Made by a program: the position numbers and the translations under genes
Assembly: GCF_003315595.1 (NCBI RefSeq)
Contig: NZ_QNQU01000003.1
Span: forward strand, 62,001-126,000
Origin: Pedobacter miscanthi
Lineage (GTDB): Bacteria; Bacteroidota; Bacteroidia; Sphingobacteriales; Sphingobacteriaceae
Direction of reading: 5' to 3'
DNA: 64,000 bases
The notes under the pieces: generated by a model
The model's database searches: none
The model's input: the letters and a program-made list of their open reading frames with translations, nothing else
What the model was told of the DNA's origin: nothing
Part shown: positions 52,043-61,561 of the stretch, in pieces
Layout of the letters: the number at the start of each line of letters is the position of its first letter
Numbering within the stretch: position 1 is the stretch's first letter

Positions 52043-53182
52043 TTATTGCATCAGTTTTTGGTTAAAGCCCACAATTAACTTAAAGAGATTGTTGTATTTG
52101 TTTAAAGGTAAAGTTTCTGGTTTATCAAATATATCATGATAAGCTGACGGACCGCCCTGCGTATAGATAAAAAAAGCAGGAACGCCTCTTTCAGTAAAGA
52201 AATAATGATCGCTATTGGCGGCTTTTCCCCTCGAATTGATTTTGGAAATGTAGTGATGTTCATCATTAATAGTGTTGAGCTGTGCAAAAGCTTTTGGATA
52301 AACCGATGCATTAACTACCGTCATTCCGGCCTCACCTGTTCCAACCAGATCGAGGTTAAGGAGAAATTTAATTTTACTCAAAGGTACCAGTGGATTTTCT
52401 ACAAAATATCCGGAGCCTAACAAGCCGGCTTCTTCCCCGGCAAAACAGATAAAACCAATAGAATAAGGTTGAGGATTGGCGGCATAATATTTGGCCAGGC
52501 TTAATAAAGTAGCCACTCCGGCAGCATTATCATTGGCTCCCGGAAAATAAGTATCAGCACCCATTCCACCCAGATGATCGTAATGCGCAGTAATGATTAA
52601 AAGTGAATCGGGAAATTTGGTTCCTTTAACAAAAGCACAAACATTTGCTGCCTGAAAATCGGGAATAAATTTATTCTCGATATCAACATTGATTTCTTTT
52701 GGTGTGGCTGTAAAATATTTTTTATTAACCTGAATGATTGTTTTTTCTCCGACTTCGGTAGCTACAGACCAGGTAAGTTTATCTTTTAATGAAACAGTTA
52801 ACGAAGGCTTGGCTTGATAATTAAGGCTATCTACAGGGGTTAAATTCGCTTTTTGTTTGATGTCGGGACTTTCGTTGTTAATGATGAAATCTTTACCTGG
52901 AATGAGTTTTTGCCCGTTTATAGCAACCATCATTTTCGAGGGAAAAGTATTTACCGGGAAGCTAAAATCCTGTGTGTAGGTTGTGCCCATGGGTAATAAG
53001 CCCATTTTATGGTACGCATCAGCAATATAACCGGCAGCTTTTTTCATGCCATCTTTGGTGTAACCCCTGCCCCAGAAAGCTTTTGAAGTAAGGGTATTTA
53101 TTACCTGACGTGTATAGGTAGAATCCTGCGCAAAGGTGTTGATAGCCAAAAACAAAAAAATAATAGCCCAAAGTTTTTTCAT
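52043..53182 (-). CDS. M28 family zinc aminopeptidase
   Basis: A 379-residue exported peptidase. Signal peptide (MKKLWAIIFLFLAINTFAQ); PA-type insert in the first half (NTFPSKMMVAINGQKL); then the M28 core with the five metal ligands: H in ITAHYDHLGGMG near residue 200, D in PGANDNAAGVATLL near 217, E-E in FAGEEAGLLGS near 249 (catalytic Glu plus ligand), D in NLDLVGTGE near 275 and H in SAYHDIFDK near 353. Likely a periplasmic aminopeptidase. The hairpin array just upstream insulates it from the iron operon. Confidence 0.93.
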   Translation of the reverse strand: MKKLWAIIFLFLAINTFAQDSTYTRQVINTLTSKAFWGRGYTKDGMKKAAGYIADAYHKMGLLPMGTTYTQDFSFPVNTFPSKMMVAINGQKLIPGKDFIINNESPDIKQKANLTPVDSLNYQAKPSLTVSLKDKLTWSVATEVGEKTIIQVNKKYFTATPKEINVDIENKFIPDFQAANVCAFVKGTKFPDSLLIITAHYDHLGGMGADTYFPGANDNAAGVATLLSLAKYYAANPQPYSIGFICFAGEEAGLLGSGYFVENPLVPLSKIKFLLNLDLVGTGEAGMTVVNASVYPKAFAQLNTINDEHHYISKINSRGKAANSDHYFFTERGVPAFFIYTQGGPSAYHDIFDKPETLPLNKYNNLFKLIVGFNQKLMQ

Positions 53183-53222
53183 GCCGAAATTTAGTAAAAT
53201 AAAGTTACTGTTGAATTTCTCC

Positions 53223-53386
53223 GCTAACGCTCGTTTCTAACGAGCGTTGAATAATTTATCGTTTACAAACGATAGAATCGTATAGCTATTTATGCACTCG
53301 TTTGGAAACGAGCGCAAACATTTTCATGTTTAAGCAAAAAAAAAGGTTGATGTTTAACAGCATAGCCATTATTCATCAACCTTTTA
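53223..53386. repeat. Hairpin array, tandem copy 1
   Basis: Three hairpins in series (ACGCTCGTTTCTAACGAGCGT, TATCGTTTACAAACGATA, CTCGTTTGGAAACGAG) and a terminator-like stem beginning AAGGTTGATG. The 188-bp copy at 53411-53573 is almost the same. Confidence 0.93.
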
Positions 53387-53410
53387 ACTCATTTCGTCAC
53401 CCTGAATTCT

Positions 53411-53573
53411 GCTAACGCTCGTTTCTAACGAGCGTTGAATAATTTATCGTTTACAAACGATAGAATCGTATAGCTATTTACGCACTCGTTTGGAAACGAG
53501 CGCAAACATTTTCATGTTTAAGCAAAAAAAAAGGTTGATGATTAACAGCATGGCCATTAATCATCAACCTTTT
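53411..53573. repeat. Hairpin array, tandem copy 2
   Basis: Copy of 53223-53386 offset by 188 bp with about four substitutions. Two of these make its last stem perfect (GGTTGATGATTAA / TTAATCATCAACC). Confidence 0.93.
53524..53572 (-). terminator. Terminator of the iron-uptake operon
   Basis: The last stem of copy 2, AAGGTTGATGATTAA with its complement, followed by nine T on the minus strand. It lies 21 nt past the DUF6607 stop. Confidence 0.9.
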
Positions 53574-53592
53574 AATATAAAATAAGATTCTT

Positions 53593-54531
53593 TTACTTTA
53601 CCAGATAAGGCTGCAAAGCGGTTTTAATTTTTTCTTTGTTCTGTGCTGCAGTCCATTTTTCTTTGATAGACTGATCGCCTAAGCTAAATAGGGTTTCGTA
53701 AAGCAATTTGCCATTCGCCATGGTTTGTACTTTAAAGGTATTTTGCGATCCGATGATATCGGCCCAAACACCACGTACATCTGCCCAGTAAGATTTTTGG
53801 CTTGCCCACCATTTTTGTGCATTGGCAAAAGTTTTAGGGTCTATTTTGGTAAATTCCTCATAACCTTTTTCAACAGCCAATAATTTATCACCGCTGGCCG
53901 AACGCACAATTTTTTTATTGTCCTGCTCAAACATCCAGCCATCTTTAGTAATGGTAATCCTGCTGCCGCGGTTTAATACATTGTAATCTTTACGTACGGT
54001 CGATTCTCTTCTTGGCAGTGGAGAATCTGTTTCGCTTTGCCATGCATCATGACCGCCAACATGACTCCATGTTCCGTAACCCTGGTAACGTGGACTATCA
54101 TCTACCTGATAAACTTTCTGCGTCCATTTCCCTTTTACATCGGCAGGGGTTAAGTTACCTTTTTTCCATGCATTACCTTCAGTATAAAGCATAATATCAG
54201 TATCCTCATACGTCCAGTCCTGGCGCCAGTGTTTAATTACCGTAGTATCGTTAATGGCCAGCATGTGCTGAATTACGATCCTTTTAGGCTCATCAACAAT
54301 AATTTCGGCCCATTCGTTGCCGTGGCTTTCGTAAGGTTTGCTGAATTTATAATTCGGATCCGGAGCAGTTACTTCGCCATAATTGAAATTCACTTCGTAA
54401 AAACCTGCTAAAGATTTAATGGCTTTTCTATCTTTTTCCAGTTTTTCTTCCTGAGAATCTGTTTTTGTTTGTGCTGTAGCATTAAGGGTAATCAAACCGG
54501 TTAACACTAAAATTAGGTTTAAAAACTTCAT
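53593..54531 (-). CDS. DUF6607 secreted protein of the iron operon
   Basis: A 312-residue exported protein: signal peptide (MKFLNLILVLTGLITLNATAQ), then the DUF6607 sequence with FYEVNFNYGEVTAPDPNYKFS near residue 44, WRQDWTYEDTDIM near 103, and YGTWSHVGGHDAWQSETDSPLPRRE near 152. It is the last gene of the operon, 23 nt downstream of the PepSY gene. I know no biochemical function; co-location with siderophore receptors and PepSY suggests a role in iron or heme handling in the periplasm, which is inference. Confidence 0.85.
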   Translation of the reverse strand: MKFLNLILVLTGLITLNATAQTKTDSQEEKLEKDRKAIKSLAGFYEVNFNYGEVTAPDPNYKFSKPYESHGNEWAEIIVDEPKRIVIQHMLAINDTTVIKHWRQDWTYEDTDIMLYTEGNAWKKGNLTPADVKGKWTQKVYQVDDSPRYQGYGTWSHVGGHDAWQSETDSPLPRRESTVRKDYNVLNRGSRITITKDGWMFEQDNKKIVRSASGDKLLAVEKGYEEFTKIDPKTFANAQKWWASQKSYWADVRGVWADIIGSQNTFKVQTMANGKLLYETLFSLGDQSIKEKWTAAQNKEKIKTALQPYLVK

Positions 54532-54554
54532 TTTTATGATTAATTAGGATGTAC

Positions 54555-55757
54555 TTAGTTTTCCGCAACTGCGGGATTTTTCTTCTTTTTCTTTTTGCCC
54601 CACCAGATGATAAATCCGGTTATGGGCAAACTTGCTGCAATAAGGCTTGCAAAAAATGCCATAATTTTTCCGGGCAGGCCCAAAATAGCGCCCACATGGA
54701 TATCGTAATTCATGCCGATTAGTGCTTCGCCGGCATTTTTGTCGCTTTGGTTTTTACGTGCCAGTAATTTCCCTGTATACTGATCGAATAACAGCACATC
54801 GAAGTTCCAGTAGGTTTCGGCCCCTTTATAACCTGTTGCATAAATGGTTGCTGAACCACCTTCTGCCGGCGACATGCCAATGCGTTCAGCATTTTTAAAG
54901 GTTTTTTTTGCCGTTTCGAAAGCCACATCAAACGGGATGGCGTTTATGGTTTTGGTCGAATCTGATTTAGCTGATACTTCTTTTGGCGGCGTAGTGCTGC
55001 CCGAGGCCACTACATAAACCGTTGCCTGAAACCATTGAAATGCCCAAACCAATCCGGTTAAAGCCAGCATCAGGCAGATGGTCATCACATAAAAGCCCAA
55101 TACATTGTGCATGTCGTAATTGATGCGTTTAAACTTGGCCTTCCATTTAATTTTGAAACTCTTATCAAAGTTTGATTTTTTGAGGTTTTTAGGCCACCAC
55201 ATCACCATTCCGGAGATTAAGAGGAAAACAAATATAATGGTGCTCCAGCCTATAATTTGTTGCCCGATAGGATGATTGATCAGGAAACTCCAATGCAGCA
55301 TTTTAATGATACCGAAAAACTCGTATTTATAATCGGTAACCATTGTGACTTTACCTGTATACGGATTGATGAGTACGAGGTCATAATAATCTATCGAATC
55401 GAAATACCAGAAAGCTTTAGGATCGCCGGGTTTATAGGTGCCAAACTCCCAGGCGCGGTCGGCCTGGCTATAACTTGAGATAAAAGTTACTTTTTTCTTT
55501 CCGCCCAAAGCTTTTTCTGCGGTTGCTTTTAATTTACTTAAGGCAATAGTTTGTTTATTTGCCGGTACTTCAACAAAAAACTGTTTTCTGTGGATAAACT
55601 CAGTAATTTCTTTCTGAAAAGCGAAAATACAACCCGTAACACCCAAATGAAAAACCACCAAACCTGATGCGATACCCAACCACAGGTGCAGCCAATCGCT
55701 GATTCTTCTTATCTGCGATTTCTTTGTTTTTTTCTGATTAGGTTTTGTTAGCGCCAT
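54555..55757 (-). CDS. PepSY-associated transmembrane protein
   Basis: A 400-residue inner-membrane protein from ATG 55757 (MALTKPNQKKTKKSQIRR); a TTG nine codons upstream is less likely because it falls at the edge of a hairpin. Four membrane helices: about residues 22-46 (WLHLWLGIASGLVVFHLGVTG), 170-192, 215-240 and 365-388, with PepSY modules in the periplasmic loops. The histidines in WLHLWLG and NYDMHNVLGFY are of the type that bind heme in PepSY-TM ferric reductase-like proteins. In this operon it is a candidate reductase for iron-siderophores, by context only. Confidence 0.9.
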   Translation of the reverse strand: MALTKPNQKKTKKSQIRRISDWLHLWLGIASGLVVFHLGVTGCIFAFQKEITEFIHRKQFFVEVPANKQTIALSKLKATAEKALGGKKKVTFISSYSQADRAWEFGTYKPGDPKAFWYFDSIDYYDLVLINPYTGKVTMVTDYKYEFFGIIKMLHWSFLINHPIGQQIIGWSTIIFVFLLISGMVMWWPKNLKKSNFDKSFKIKWKAKFKRINYDMHNVLGFYVMTICLMLALTGLVWAFQWFQATVYVVASGSTTPPKEVSAKSDSTKTINAIPFDVAFETAKKTFKNAERIGMSPAEGGSATIYATGYKGAETYWNFDVLLFDQYTGKLLARKNQSDKNAGEALIGMNYDIHVGAILGLPGKIMAFFASLIAASLPITGFIIWWGKKKKKKNPAVAEN

Positions 55758-55778
55758 TAAAGCTTTATTTAATAAAAG

Positions 55779-55810
55779 AACCAATTGATGGCTAAAACCA
55801 TCAATTGGTT
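55779..55810. promoter_or_regulatory. Hairpin between PepSY and DUF4198 genes
   Basis: AACCAATTGATGG and its exact complement around a 6-nt loop (13-bp stem). It lies within the operon in the gap of 74 nt; candidate attenuator, partial terminator or processing site. Confidence 0.75.
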
Positions 55811-55831
55811 AAAAATTTTGAAACTATAAGG

Positions 55832-56542
55832 TTATTTAACCTCGGTTGTGTAGGTTACTAAATGCCAGGTTTTTTCATAATCCTTTCCATTCAGTTTTCC
55901 AGGTTTTTTTTCTTCTGTAAAAGCTTCAAGAAAATAATTTCCCTTTGCAGCCGGTTTAAAGTTGAATTTGCCCTGGGCATCTGTTGCGGTAGGCTGGCCT
56001 TTTTTATCAGGACCAACAACGGTTAGCTTCTGGTTTGCAAAAGGTGCTTTGTTATAAATAACTTCGTGTACGGCAGTTTCACCAACTTTTAGGGCATGTT
56101 TATCCGGTCTGATGGTTAAAGCTGCATCTGCAGGGAAAACTGTATTTATTTTTAAGGTACTTACAGCAACATCAGCAAAAGCATAATATTCGATTTTTGC
56201 TTTCTCGTAAACTGCCGCTACCTCGTGTACAATAGAAAGTTTATAGGTTCCATCCTGATCCGGTGTGAAACTGGCTTTATAAAAAAGTACATCGGGCGAA
56301 GCTGTTAAAACTTTGGTAGTACCATTTGGAGCAGTTAAAACCAGTTTGAAATCTTTCAGATTGCTGAACCATTTTACTGCCGTATCAGGTTCATTGTGTT
56401 CATACTCACCAAAAAAAACTTTTACGTCCTGAGGCTGTCCTTTTTTTCCTGTGGCCAATGTTTCTATCCATAAGGCATGTGCAAATACATTCGAGATGCT
56501 AAAGGCAAGGAATAGTGCTAGTAATGAGATTTTAGTTTTCAT
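55832..56542 (-). CDS. DUF4198 domain-containing protein
   Basis: A 236-residue exported protein: signal peptide ending at VFA (MKTKISLLALFLAFSISNVFAHALW), then the DUF4198 fold (ALWIETLATGKKGQPQDVKVFFGEYEHNEPD, the HALW start after cleavage being typical). A histidine becomes the mature N-terminus (H22), a copper/nickel-binding-type arrangement seen in related periplasmic proteins. A C-terminal FnIII-like domain follows (NAPFANQKLTVVGPDKKGQ). Role unknown; the family is often with TonB receptors for metals. It is in the middle of the five-gene operon. Confidence 0.85.
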   Translation of the reverse strand: MKTKISLLALFLAFSISNVFAHALWIETLATGKKGQPQDVKVFFGEYEHNEPDTAVKWFSNLKDFKLVLTAPNGTTKVLTASPDVLFYKASFTPDQDGTYKLSIVHEVAAVYEKAKIEYYAFADVAVSTLKINTVFPADAALTIRPDKHALKVGETAVHEVIYNKAPFANQKLTVVGPDKKGQPTATDAQGKFNFKPAAKGNYFLEAFTEEKKPGKLNGKDYEKTWHLVTYTTEVK

Positions 56543-56556
56543 GTTTTCGGTTTTTT

Positions 56557-56596
56557 AAAACCTGGAGCATCTGATCTGATCCAGCTGCTCCAGGTT
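56557..56596 (-). terminator. Hairpin between TonB receptor 2 and DUF4198 gene
   Basis: Stem AACCTGGAGCA / TGCTCCAGGTT (11 bp) then TTTTAAAAAA on the minus strand; a partial terminator within the operon. Confidence 0.7.
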
Positions 56597-56603
56597 GGTA
56601 TTA

Positions 56604-59033
56604 TTAAAATTTATAAGCAATGCTTAATCTATAGTTTCTTGGTGCTTCTGCCTGATAATAATAGGCATTTAAGTACTGGTAATACGATCCGCTAAACAGA
56701 TACTTATCCAAAATGTTAAATGCATTGGCTGTTACTTTAAACTTCGGCTGCTCATAAAATATGCCTCCATCCAGTTTAAAATAATTAGGCAGTTTCTGTA
56801 AACCAACACTCCAGGTGTCGGTTGCACGTCCGGCCAGGTGGGTAAAACCTGCCGAAATCCCTGAACCTTTAAGTGCACCGTTCTGCAGCGTGTAGGTTAA
56901 CCATGCATTTGATACATGTTTGGCAAAACCTGGGATGATATCGCCAGCATTTATACCTTCAACACCAGGTGTTACTTTGGTTACTTTGGCGTCGGTGTAG
57001 GCATAGTTAGCAATCAGCGTTAAACCTTCCACAATTTTACCTCTTAAATCGAATTCGATACCCTGTGCTCTTTTTTCGCCCAAAACAACGCTAAAGTTTT
57101 CTTTAATCTGTTTTGTAGGATCGTTCGGGAAATTCGGATCCTGAATAAAAGCATTATTTGGATCTGTGGTCAGTTCGTTTTGTTTGGTTATCCTGTAAGC
57201 AGATAGGGTAGTGTTCCAGCGGCCATCAAACCAGTCTTTTTTAATGCCAATTTCCTTGTTGTTTCCGGTAATGGGTTTCGGGGTGGCACCACTGCGCAAT
57301 AAGCCCGATTGAGGGGTAAAAGCTTCGTCGTAAACAGCGTAAATTGACATGCTTTTATCAACCGATACACTTAAACCAACCCTTGGGGTAATATGTTTTG
57401 CCTTATCTGGTGCGCCGCCCCAGGCCGACTGACTTACATAAGTATAACGGCCAGCCAATGTTAAACGCACAATGTTATTAAAAAAGCCGAGTTCATCCTG
57501 GATGTAACCGCTCAGGTATTTAGAATCCATTAAACCTCCGGCTGCAACAGCCCTTTGCGCTAGTGGCGTGGCGCGGTCGAAGTCTGGAAATCCATTGGTT
57601 GGGAAGCCATAATCAGGATGATTAGGGTTGAAAGGAGAAGTTGGAAGATCCAGATCGTGCGATTGGCCCCAATCTGCCATATAGTTTTTCTTTCCACCAT
57701 CAAACCCGGCTAAAATACGGTGGTTAATGCCGAAAGTTTTGGCCTGGCCATTGATGAATAACTGGGCCAGTTTCATGCTGCTCTCTGCGTCCCAGATCCC
57801 TACATTTCTGATTAAGGTGCCATTTGCATTTACTGCTGATGGCCACGAACTATATCCGTTTTGCAGGTATTTAAAATATGCTGCCTGTGCTGTTAATTTC
57901 CAGGTATCGCTAAAGTTATGTTGTAGATTTAAGAATAAGCTATGATCATTCATCCGGGTTGGCGGAAGCCCTGGCTGGGTCATGGTTAATTCTCTTGGAT
58001 AAGTGGCATAACCTGCCGGCGAAAAAATATAATAAGAACCTACCTCAGTCATTTTTGCATTTTGTAAGGTATATTCAGCTGTGAATTTGGTGCGGTCTGA
58101 TATCTGGTAACTCAATACCGGAGCAAAGGTATACCTGTCGTTTTTTTCATAAGGCCTGAAAGAACCTTTGCTTTGCATTGCGGCATTTAAACGGAACAAG
58201 AATTTGCCATCGGCAGTAAGTTTACGATCGAAATCAACAGTTGTTCTGTAAAGATCATAACTTCCCAGGGTGAAAGAAACCTCGCCTTTGTTAAATCCCG
58301 TAGGCTTTTTGGTTACCACATTGTACATTCCGCTCGGATCACCATTGCCCAGCATAAAACCTGCCGGACCCTTTACAAATTCGATATGGTCTACAATACT
58401 CATATCCTCAGTTAATGGTCCCCAATATGATGATACCACATTAAAACCATTGCGCATGGCCTGGATCTGCGAACCGCGCATGGTAATGTTGGTGTACATA
58501 TCGCCCCAGTGTTCCAAACGTACTGCACCGCTCACATTTCTGATCAGGCCATCGCTCATGCTGATGATCTGCTGATCTTTGATTACCTGATCGCTAACAG
58601 TCTGTATATTTTGAGGCGCTTCCAGCAATGGCTCATTCAATCTTAATGATGCCGAAGGAAGACTGATTTTATAACGGCTGTTTTTGCCAGCTACAGTAAC
58701 TTCTTCCAGTACCTGATCGTTTTCTTTCAAAGTAAAATCTACCACAAGGTTTTGTCCGGCAGTAATGGTGATGCTTTTTTCTGATGGATCAATACCCACA
58801 GCCGATGCTTTAATGGTGTAGGTGCCAGCTTTAACCCTGTTGATGGTATATAAACCATTTTCATCAGAGATAGTTCCTAAACCTCTTCCTTTTAATCCGA
58901 TGGAGATAAAAGCTGCAGGTTTTCCATTGGAGGTAGACACTTTACCTTTTATAGTTCCAAATTGTTGTGCAAAAGAAAATAAACTAAAAAGAGAGAGTAA
59001 GAACGTTAAGCCAATGGTTTTAATTTGATTCAT
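56604..59033 (-). CDS. TonB-dependent siderophore receptor 2
   Basis: An 809-residue outer-membrane ferric-siderophore receptor. Order: signal peptide (MNQIKTIGLTFLLSLFSLFSFAQ), CarboxypepD_reg-like domain (GTIKGKVSTSNGKPAAFISI, residues 25-115), plug domain with PQNIQTVSDQVIKDQQIISMSDGLIRNVSGAVRLEHWGDMYTNITMRGSQIQAMRNG near 138, HIEFVKGPAGFMLGNGDPSGMYNVVTKKP near 218 (siderophore-receptor plug motif), and a 22-strand barrel ending NYRLSIAYKF (terminal Phe). Similar to copy 1 in its first 120 residues (about 23 nt apart), but the plug differs, so the two probably bind different siderophores. Confidence 0.93.
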   Translation of the reverse strand: MNQIKTIGLTFLLSLFSLFSFAQQFGTIKGKVSTSNGKPAAFISIGLKGRGLGTISDENGLYTINRVKAGTYTIKASAVGIDPSEKSITITAGQNLVVDFTLKENDQVLEEVTVAGKNSRYKISLPSASLRLNEPLLEAPQNIQTVSDQVIKDQQIISMSDGLIRNVSGAVRLEHWGDMYTNITMRGSQIQAMRNGFNVVSSYWGPLTEDMSIVDHIEFVKGPAGFMLGNGDPSGMYNVVTKKPTGFNKGEVSFTLGSYDLYRTTVDFDRKLTADGKFLFRLNAAMQSKGSFRPYEKNDRYTFAPVLSYQISDRTKFTAEYTLQNAKMTEVGSYYIFSPAGYATYPRELTMTQPGLPPTRMNDHSLFLNLQHNFSDTWKLTAQAAYFKYLQNGYSSWPSAVNANGTLIRNVGIWDAESSMKLAQLFINGQAKTFGINHRILAGFDGGKKNYMADWGQSHDLDLPTSPFNPNHPDYGFPTNGFPDFDRATPLAQRAVAAGGLMDSKYLSGYIQDELGFFNNIVRLTLAGRYTYVSQSAWGGAPDKAKHITPRVGLSVSVDKSMSIYAVYDEAFTPQSGLLRSGATPKPITGNNKEIGIKKDWFDGRWNTTLSAYRITKQNELTTDPNNAFIQDPNFPNDPTKQIKENFSVVLGEKRAQGIEFDLRGKIVEGLTLIANYAYTDAKVTKVTPGVEGINAGDIIPGFAKHVSNAWLTYTLQNGALKGSGISAGFTHLAGRATDTWSVGLQKLPNYFKLDGGIFYEQPKFKVTANAFNILDKYLFSGSYYQYLNAYYYQAEAPRNYRLSIAYKF

Positions 59034-59056
59034 TTTAATATTGATAAGAAATTTTA

Positions 59057-61492
59057 TTAGAATTTGTAGGTAACGCTAGCGGCATAAGTTCTTAACCTTT
59101 GTGGATTTTGGGTAGTATAACCTATCCAGTATTTTTCGTCGGTTAAATTGTCAACCTTTGCAGAAAATCTAATTTTTTTAAGGTCGTAAAATGCAGATGC
59201 ATTTAGAACGGTGTAGGCAGGTAGGGTGTATATGCCCATACTAACGCTATTCACGATTTTGTTATCACTTGAATAATTACCACCAAATCCAAAGCCAAGG
59301 CCATTTAATGCATTTCTTGTAAAGCGATAGCTGACAAAGAAATTGGCAACATAAGGAGACATTGCGGTGCCTGGTCTTCTGTTTATCACATCAGCATCGG
59401 CCTCGGTATATTTCGAATCATTGTAAGCAAAACCTGCAATAATATTTAAACCATTTAAAGGGTTGGCAATAATATCAACTTCTACCCCTTTACTTAACTG
59501 CGTACCATTCTGGATCTGAGAATTTGCCGGGTCAACAGGATCGGCCCTTAGTACGTTCTCTACTTTAATGTTGTAATAGCTAATGGTAGATGATAATTTT
59601 CCATTAAAGGCGTCGAGTTTAACACCACCTTCTATCTGATTTGCCTGCTCAAGTTTTGCAATAGCAGTAGTTAGTGTGCCGTTAACCTGTGTACGGTAAG
59701 CACCTTTGTTGGTAAAGCTATTTTGATAGTTCGCAAAAATTGAAACCTGATCCTTCACCGGTTGATAAACCAAACCAAATTTAGGCGAGAATCCCTTTTG
59801 GGCATAAGGTTCGACCGGGCTATATTCCAATCCGCCTTTATTATCGAAATAATCATAGCGCAATGCTGCCAATGCCCTTAACCTGTCGGTTATATTTAAT
59901 ACGTCAGAAATATATGCGCCATAAATATTGGTTTTTACATTTACAATATATGGAGGTGCCATGTTTTGCTGCAAATAGCGTTGTGCTACATTTTGGCCAT
60001 TAAATTGGCTATAATTAAATCCAGCAACATTTAAAGGCACAATATCAAACTGGTTGATGCCATTAAAATTGATGGTTGGGCTTTTTCTAAAAAAATCGAA
60101 TCCCACAACTGTTCTGTTGCGCAAACTACCGATATTAAAATCGGCATTGAAGTTTTGTTGTACGCCGTACAGCTGGCTTTTTGAACTTTCTGTAGATTGA
60201 TCTGCCCTTACCAGATAATTGCTTTTGCCCGCATCTTCTGGCTTTCCGGTAACTACATTATCAGGCAATAAATAGAAATAAGGACCATAACCATTAGAAA
60301 AACTGTGACTGCTGGTAAAAATCGTACTAGAGCTGAAATGCTCAGAAAATTTATAATCTGCCTGAGCAAAAAAGTTTGTGCTTCTTGATGTATTCAACAA
60401 TCCATCGCCCCTGTAAGGTTGGTTGTAATCCAGCTTGGTTTCAGCCGGCGATGTAGCGCCCAGCGCTGAAGTGGGGTAATAGAAAAAGAAGGCCTGTTTT
60501 CCGGTTCCTTGCGTATTAAAAATTTCAGCATCTAACGATAAGGTTAGCTTCTTTGTGATTTTGAAGAACAAGCTTGGTGCTATGGCAAAACTTTTGTCGT
60601 AGCCTACACCCTGAAAATCATTGATGTAATTATATGCTGCATTTATCCTGAAAGCGATGTTGCTGTCTAAAGGTTTATTAAAATCTACACTAACCCGGCT
60701 AAAATCCGAATTTCCCAGGGCAACATTTACTTCACCAGCTGTTTTGAAGAAAGGTTTTTTGGTTATGCGGTTTATTGCACCACCGTAAGAGGTTAATGCG
60801 CTGCCAAATAAAGTACCCGAAGGACCTTTTAATACTTCTAGTTTTTCGAGGTTAACCGCATCTATGCCTCCGGTAACTAAACCTGCAACTCCGTTTCTTA
60901 ATGATGATTGTGCGGTAAAGCCACGTAAACTGAAGAAACTGCCTCCATCGCCCCCACGTCCGGTTGGCTCCCACATTTTTTGTAGTCCCGGAATATTTCT
61001 TGTTGCATCATCAACAGAGAAAACCATCTGGTCGGCCAACACCGCCTTATCTACAGTATTGTAAACCTGTGGGTTTTCTAAGTTATTAAGCGGCATTTTC
61101 GATATATATTCACTTTTTTTGGTGGAATACCGGTTATCCTTTGCTTTGTTGATATTGACCTCACTGAGCTGGTTAGAATTCTGACTAATCACAAAATCAA
61201 CCGTTTTGTTTTCACCTGCAGTAATTACCACCGGTTTTTCTATTGTTTGTACACCTACAGCCGAAACCCTTAAAATATAAGAGCCTGGTTTAACGCGTTG
61301 AATTTCGAAAGTACCTTTATCATTGGTTACATTCCCTAAACCTTTTCCTTTCAAACCTACCGAAATATAAGCCGCTGGTTTACCATCTGATGTGGTAACG
61401 GTACCGCTAACGGTAGAAAATTGCTGGGCAAAGGAGAGTAAGCTGAGAAAAGTTAAAAGAAATGTTAAACTAAAAAGTTTGATTTTAAACAT
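59057..61492 (-). CDS. TonB-dependent siderophore receptor 1
   Basis: An 811-residue outer-membrane receptor, first gene of the iron operon. Order: signal peptide (MFKIKLFSLTFLLTFLSLLSFAQ), CarboxypepD_reg-like domain, plug with VYNTVDKAVLADQMVFSVDDATRNIPGLQKMWEPTGRGGDGG near 140 and KLEVLKGPSGTLFGSALTSYGGAINRITKKP near 213, and a barrel that ends TYAASVTYKF (terminal Phe). TonB box-like residues are unclear. Two palindromes at 61504-61520 and 61562-61578 sit 12 and 70 nt upstream, consistent with Fur-type control. The two receptor genes are only 23 nt apart. Confidence 0.93.
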   Translation of the reverse strand: MFKIKLFSLTFLLTFLSLLSFAQQFSTVSGTVTTSDGKPAAYISVGLKGKGLGNVTNDKGTFEIQRVKPGSYILRVSAVGVQTIEKPVVITAGENKTVDFVISQNSNQLSEVNINKAKDNRYSTKKSEYISKMPLNNLENPQVYNTVDKAVLADQMVFSVDDATRNIPGLQKMWEPTGRGGDGGSFFSLRGFTAQSSLRNGVAGLVTGGIDAVNLEKLEVLKGPSGTLFGSALTSYGGAINRITKKPFFKTAGEVNVALGNSDFSRVSVDFNKPLDSNIAFRINAAYNYINDFQGVGYDKSFAIAPSLFFKITKKLTLSLDAEIFNTQGTGKQAFFFYYPTSALGATSPAETKLDYNQPYRGDGLLNTSRSTNFFAQADYKFSEHFSSSTIFTSSHSFSNGYGPYFYLLPDNVVTGKPEDAGKSNYLVRADQSTESSKSQLYGVQQNFNADFNIGSLRNRTVVGFDFFRKSPTINFNGINQFDIVPLNVAGFNYSQFNGQNVAQRYLQQNMAPPYIVNVKTNIYGAYISDVLNITDRLRALAALRYDYFDNKGGLEYSPVEPYAQKGFSPKFGLVYQPVKDQVSIFANYQNSFTNKGAYRTQVNGTLTTAIAKLEQANQIEGGVKLDAFNGKLSSTISYYNIKVENVLRADPVDPANSQIQNGTQLSKGVEVDIIANPLNGLNIIAGFAYNDSKYTEADADVINRRPGTAMSPYVANFFVSYRFTRNALNGLGFGFGGNYSSDNKIVNSVSMGIYTLPAYTVLNASAFYDLKKIRFSAKVDNLTDEKYWIGYTTQNPQRLRTYAASVTYKF

Positions 61493-61503
61493 GATACTAT
61501 TTA

Positions 61504-61520
61504 TTTGGATTAATTCTAAA
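61504..61520 (-). promoter_or_regulatory. Fur-box-like palindrome, site 1
   Basis: TTTGGATT-A-ATTCTAAA, an 8-1-8 inverted repeat (6 of 8 paired), 12 nt upstream of receptor 1. Confidence 0.55.
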
Positions 61521-61561
61521 GAGCTGCAAAATAACGGGAGAAATTGTTATTATCCAAATTA

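Larger units (their letters stand above)
53183..53592. other. Intergenic region filled by hairpin duplication
   Basis: A 410-nt gap holding the two hairpin arrays, linked by a short block (TCATTTCGTCACCCTGAATT) that matches the end of the 26-bp palindrome family. No coding frame is supported. Confidence 0.7.

Noticed and set aside
53223..53573. Possible CRISPR or attachment-site pair
   Set aside because: Two long copies with internal hairpins; no integrase or spacer pattern.
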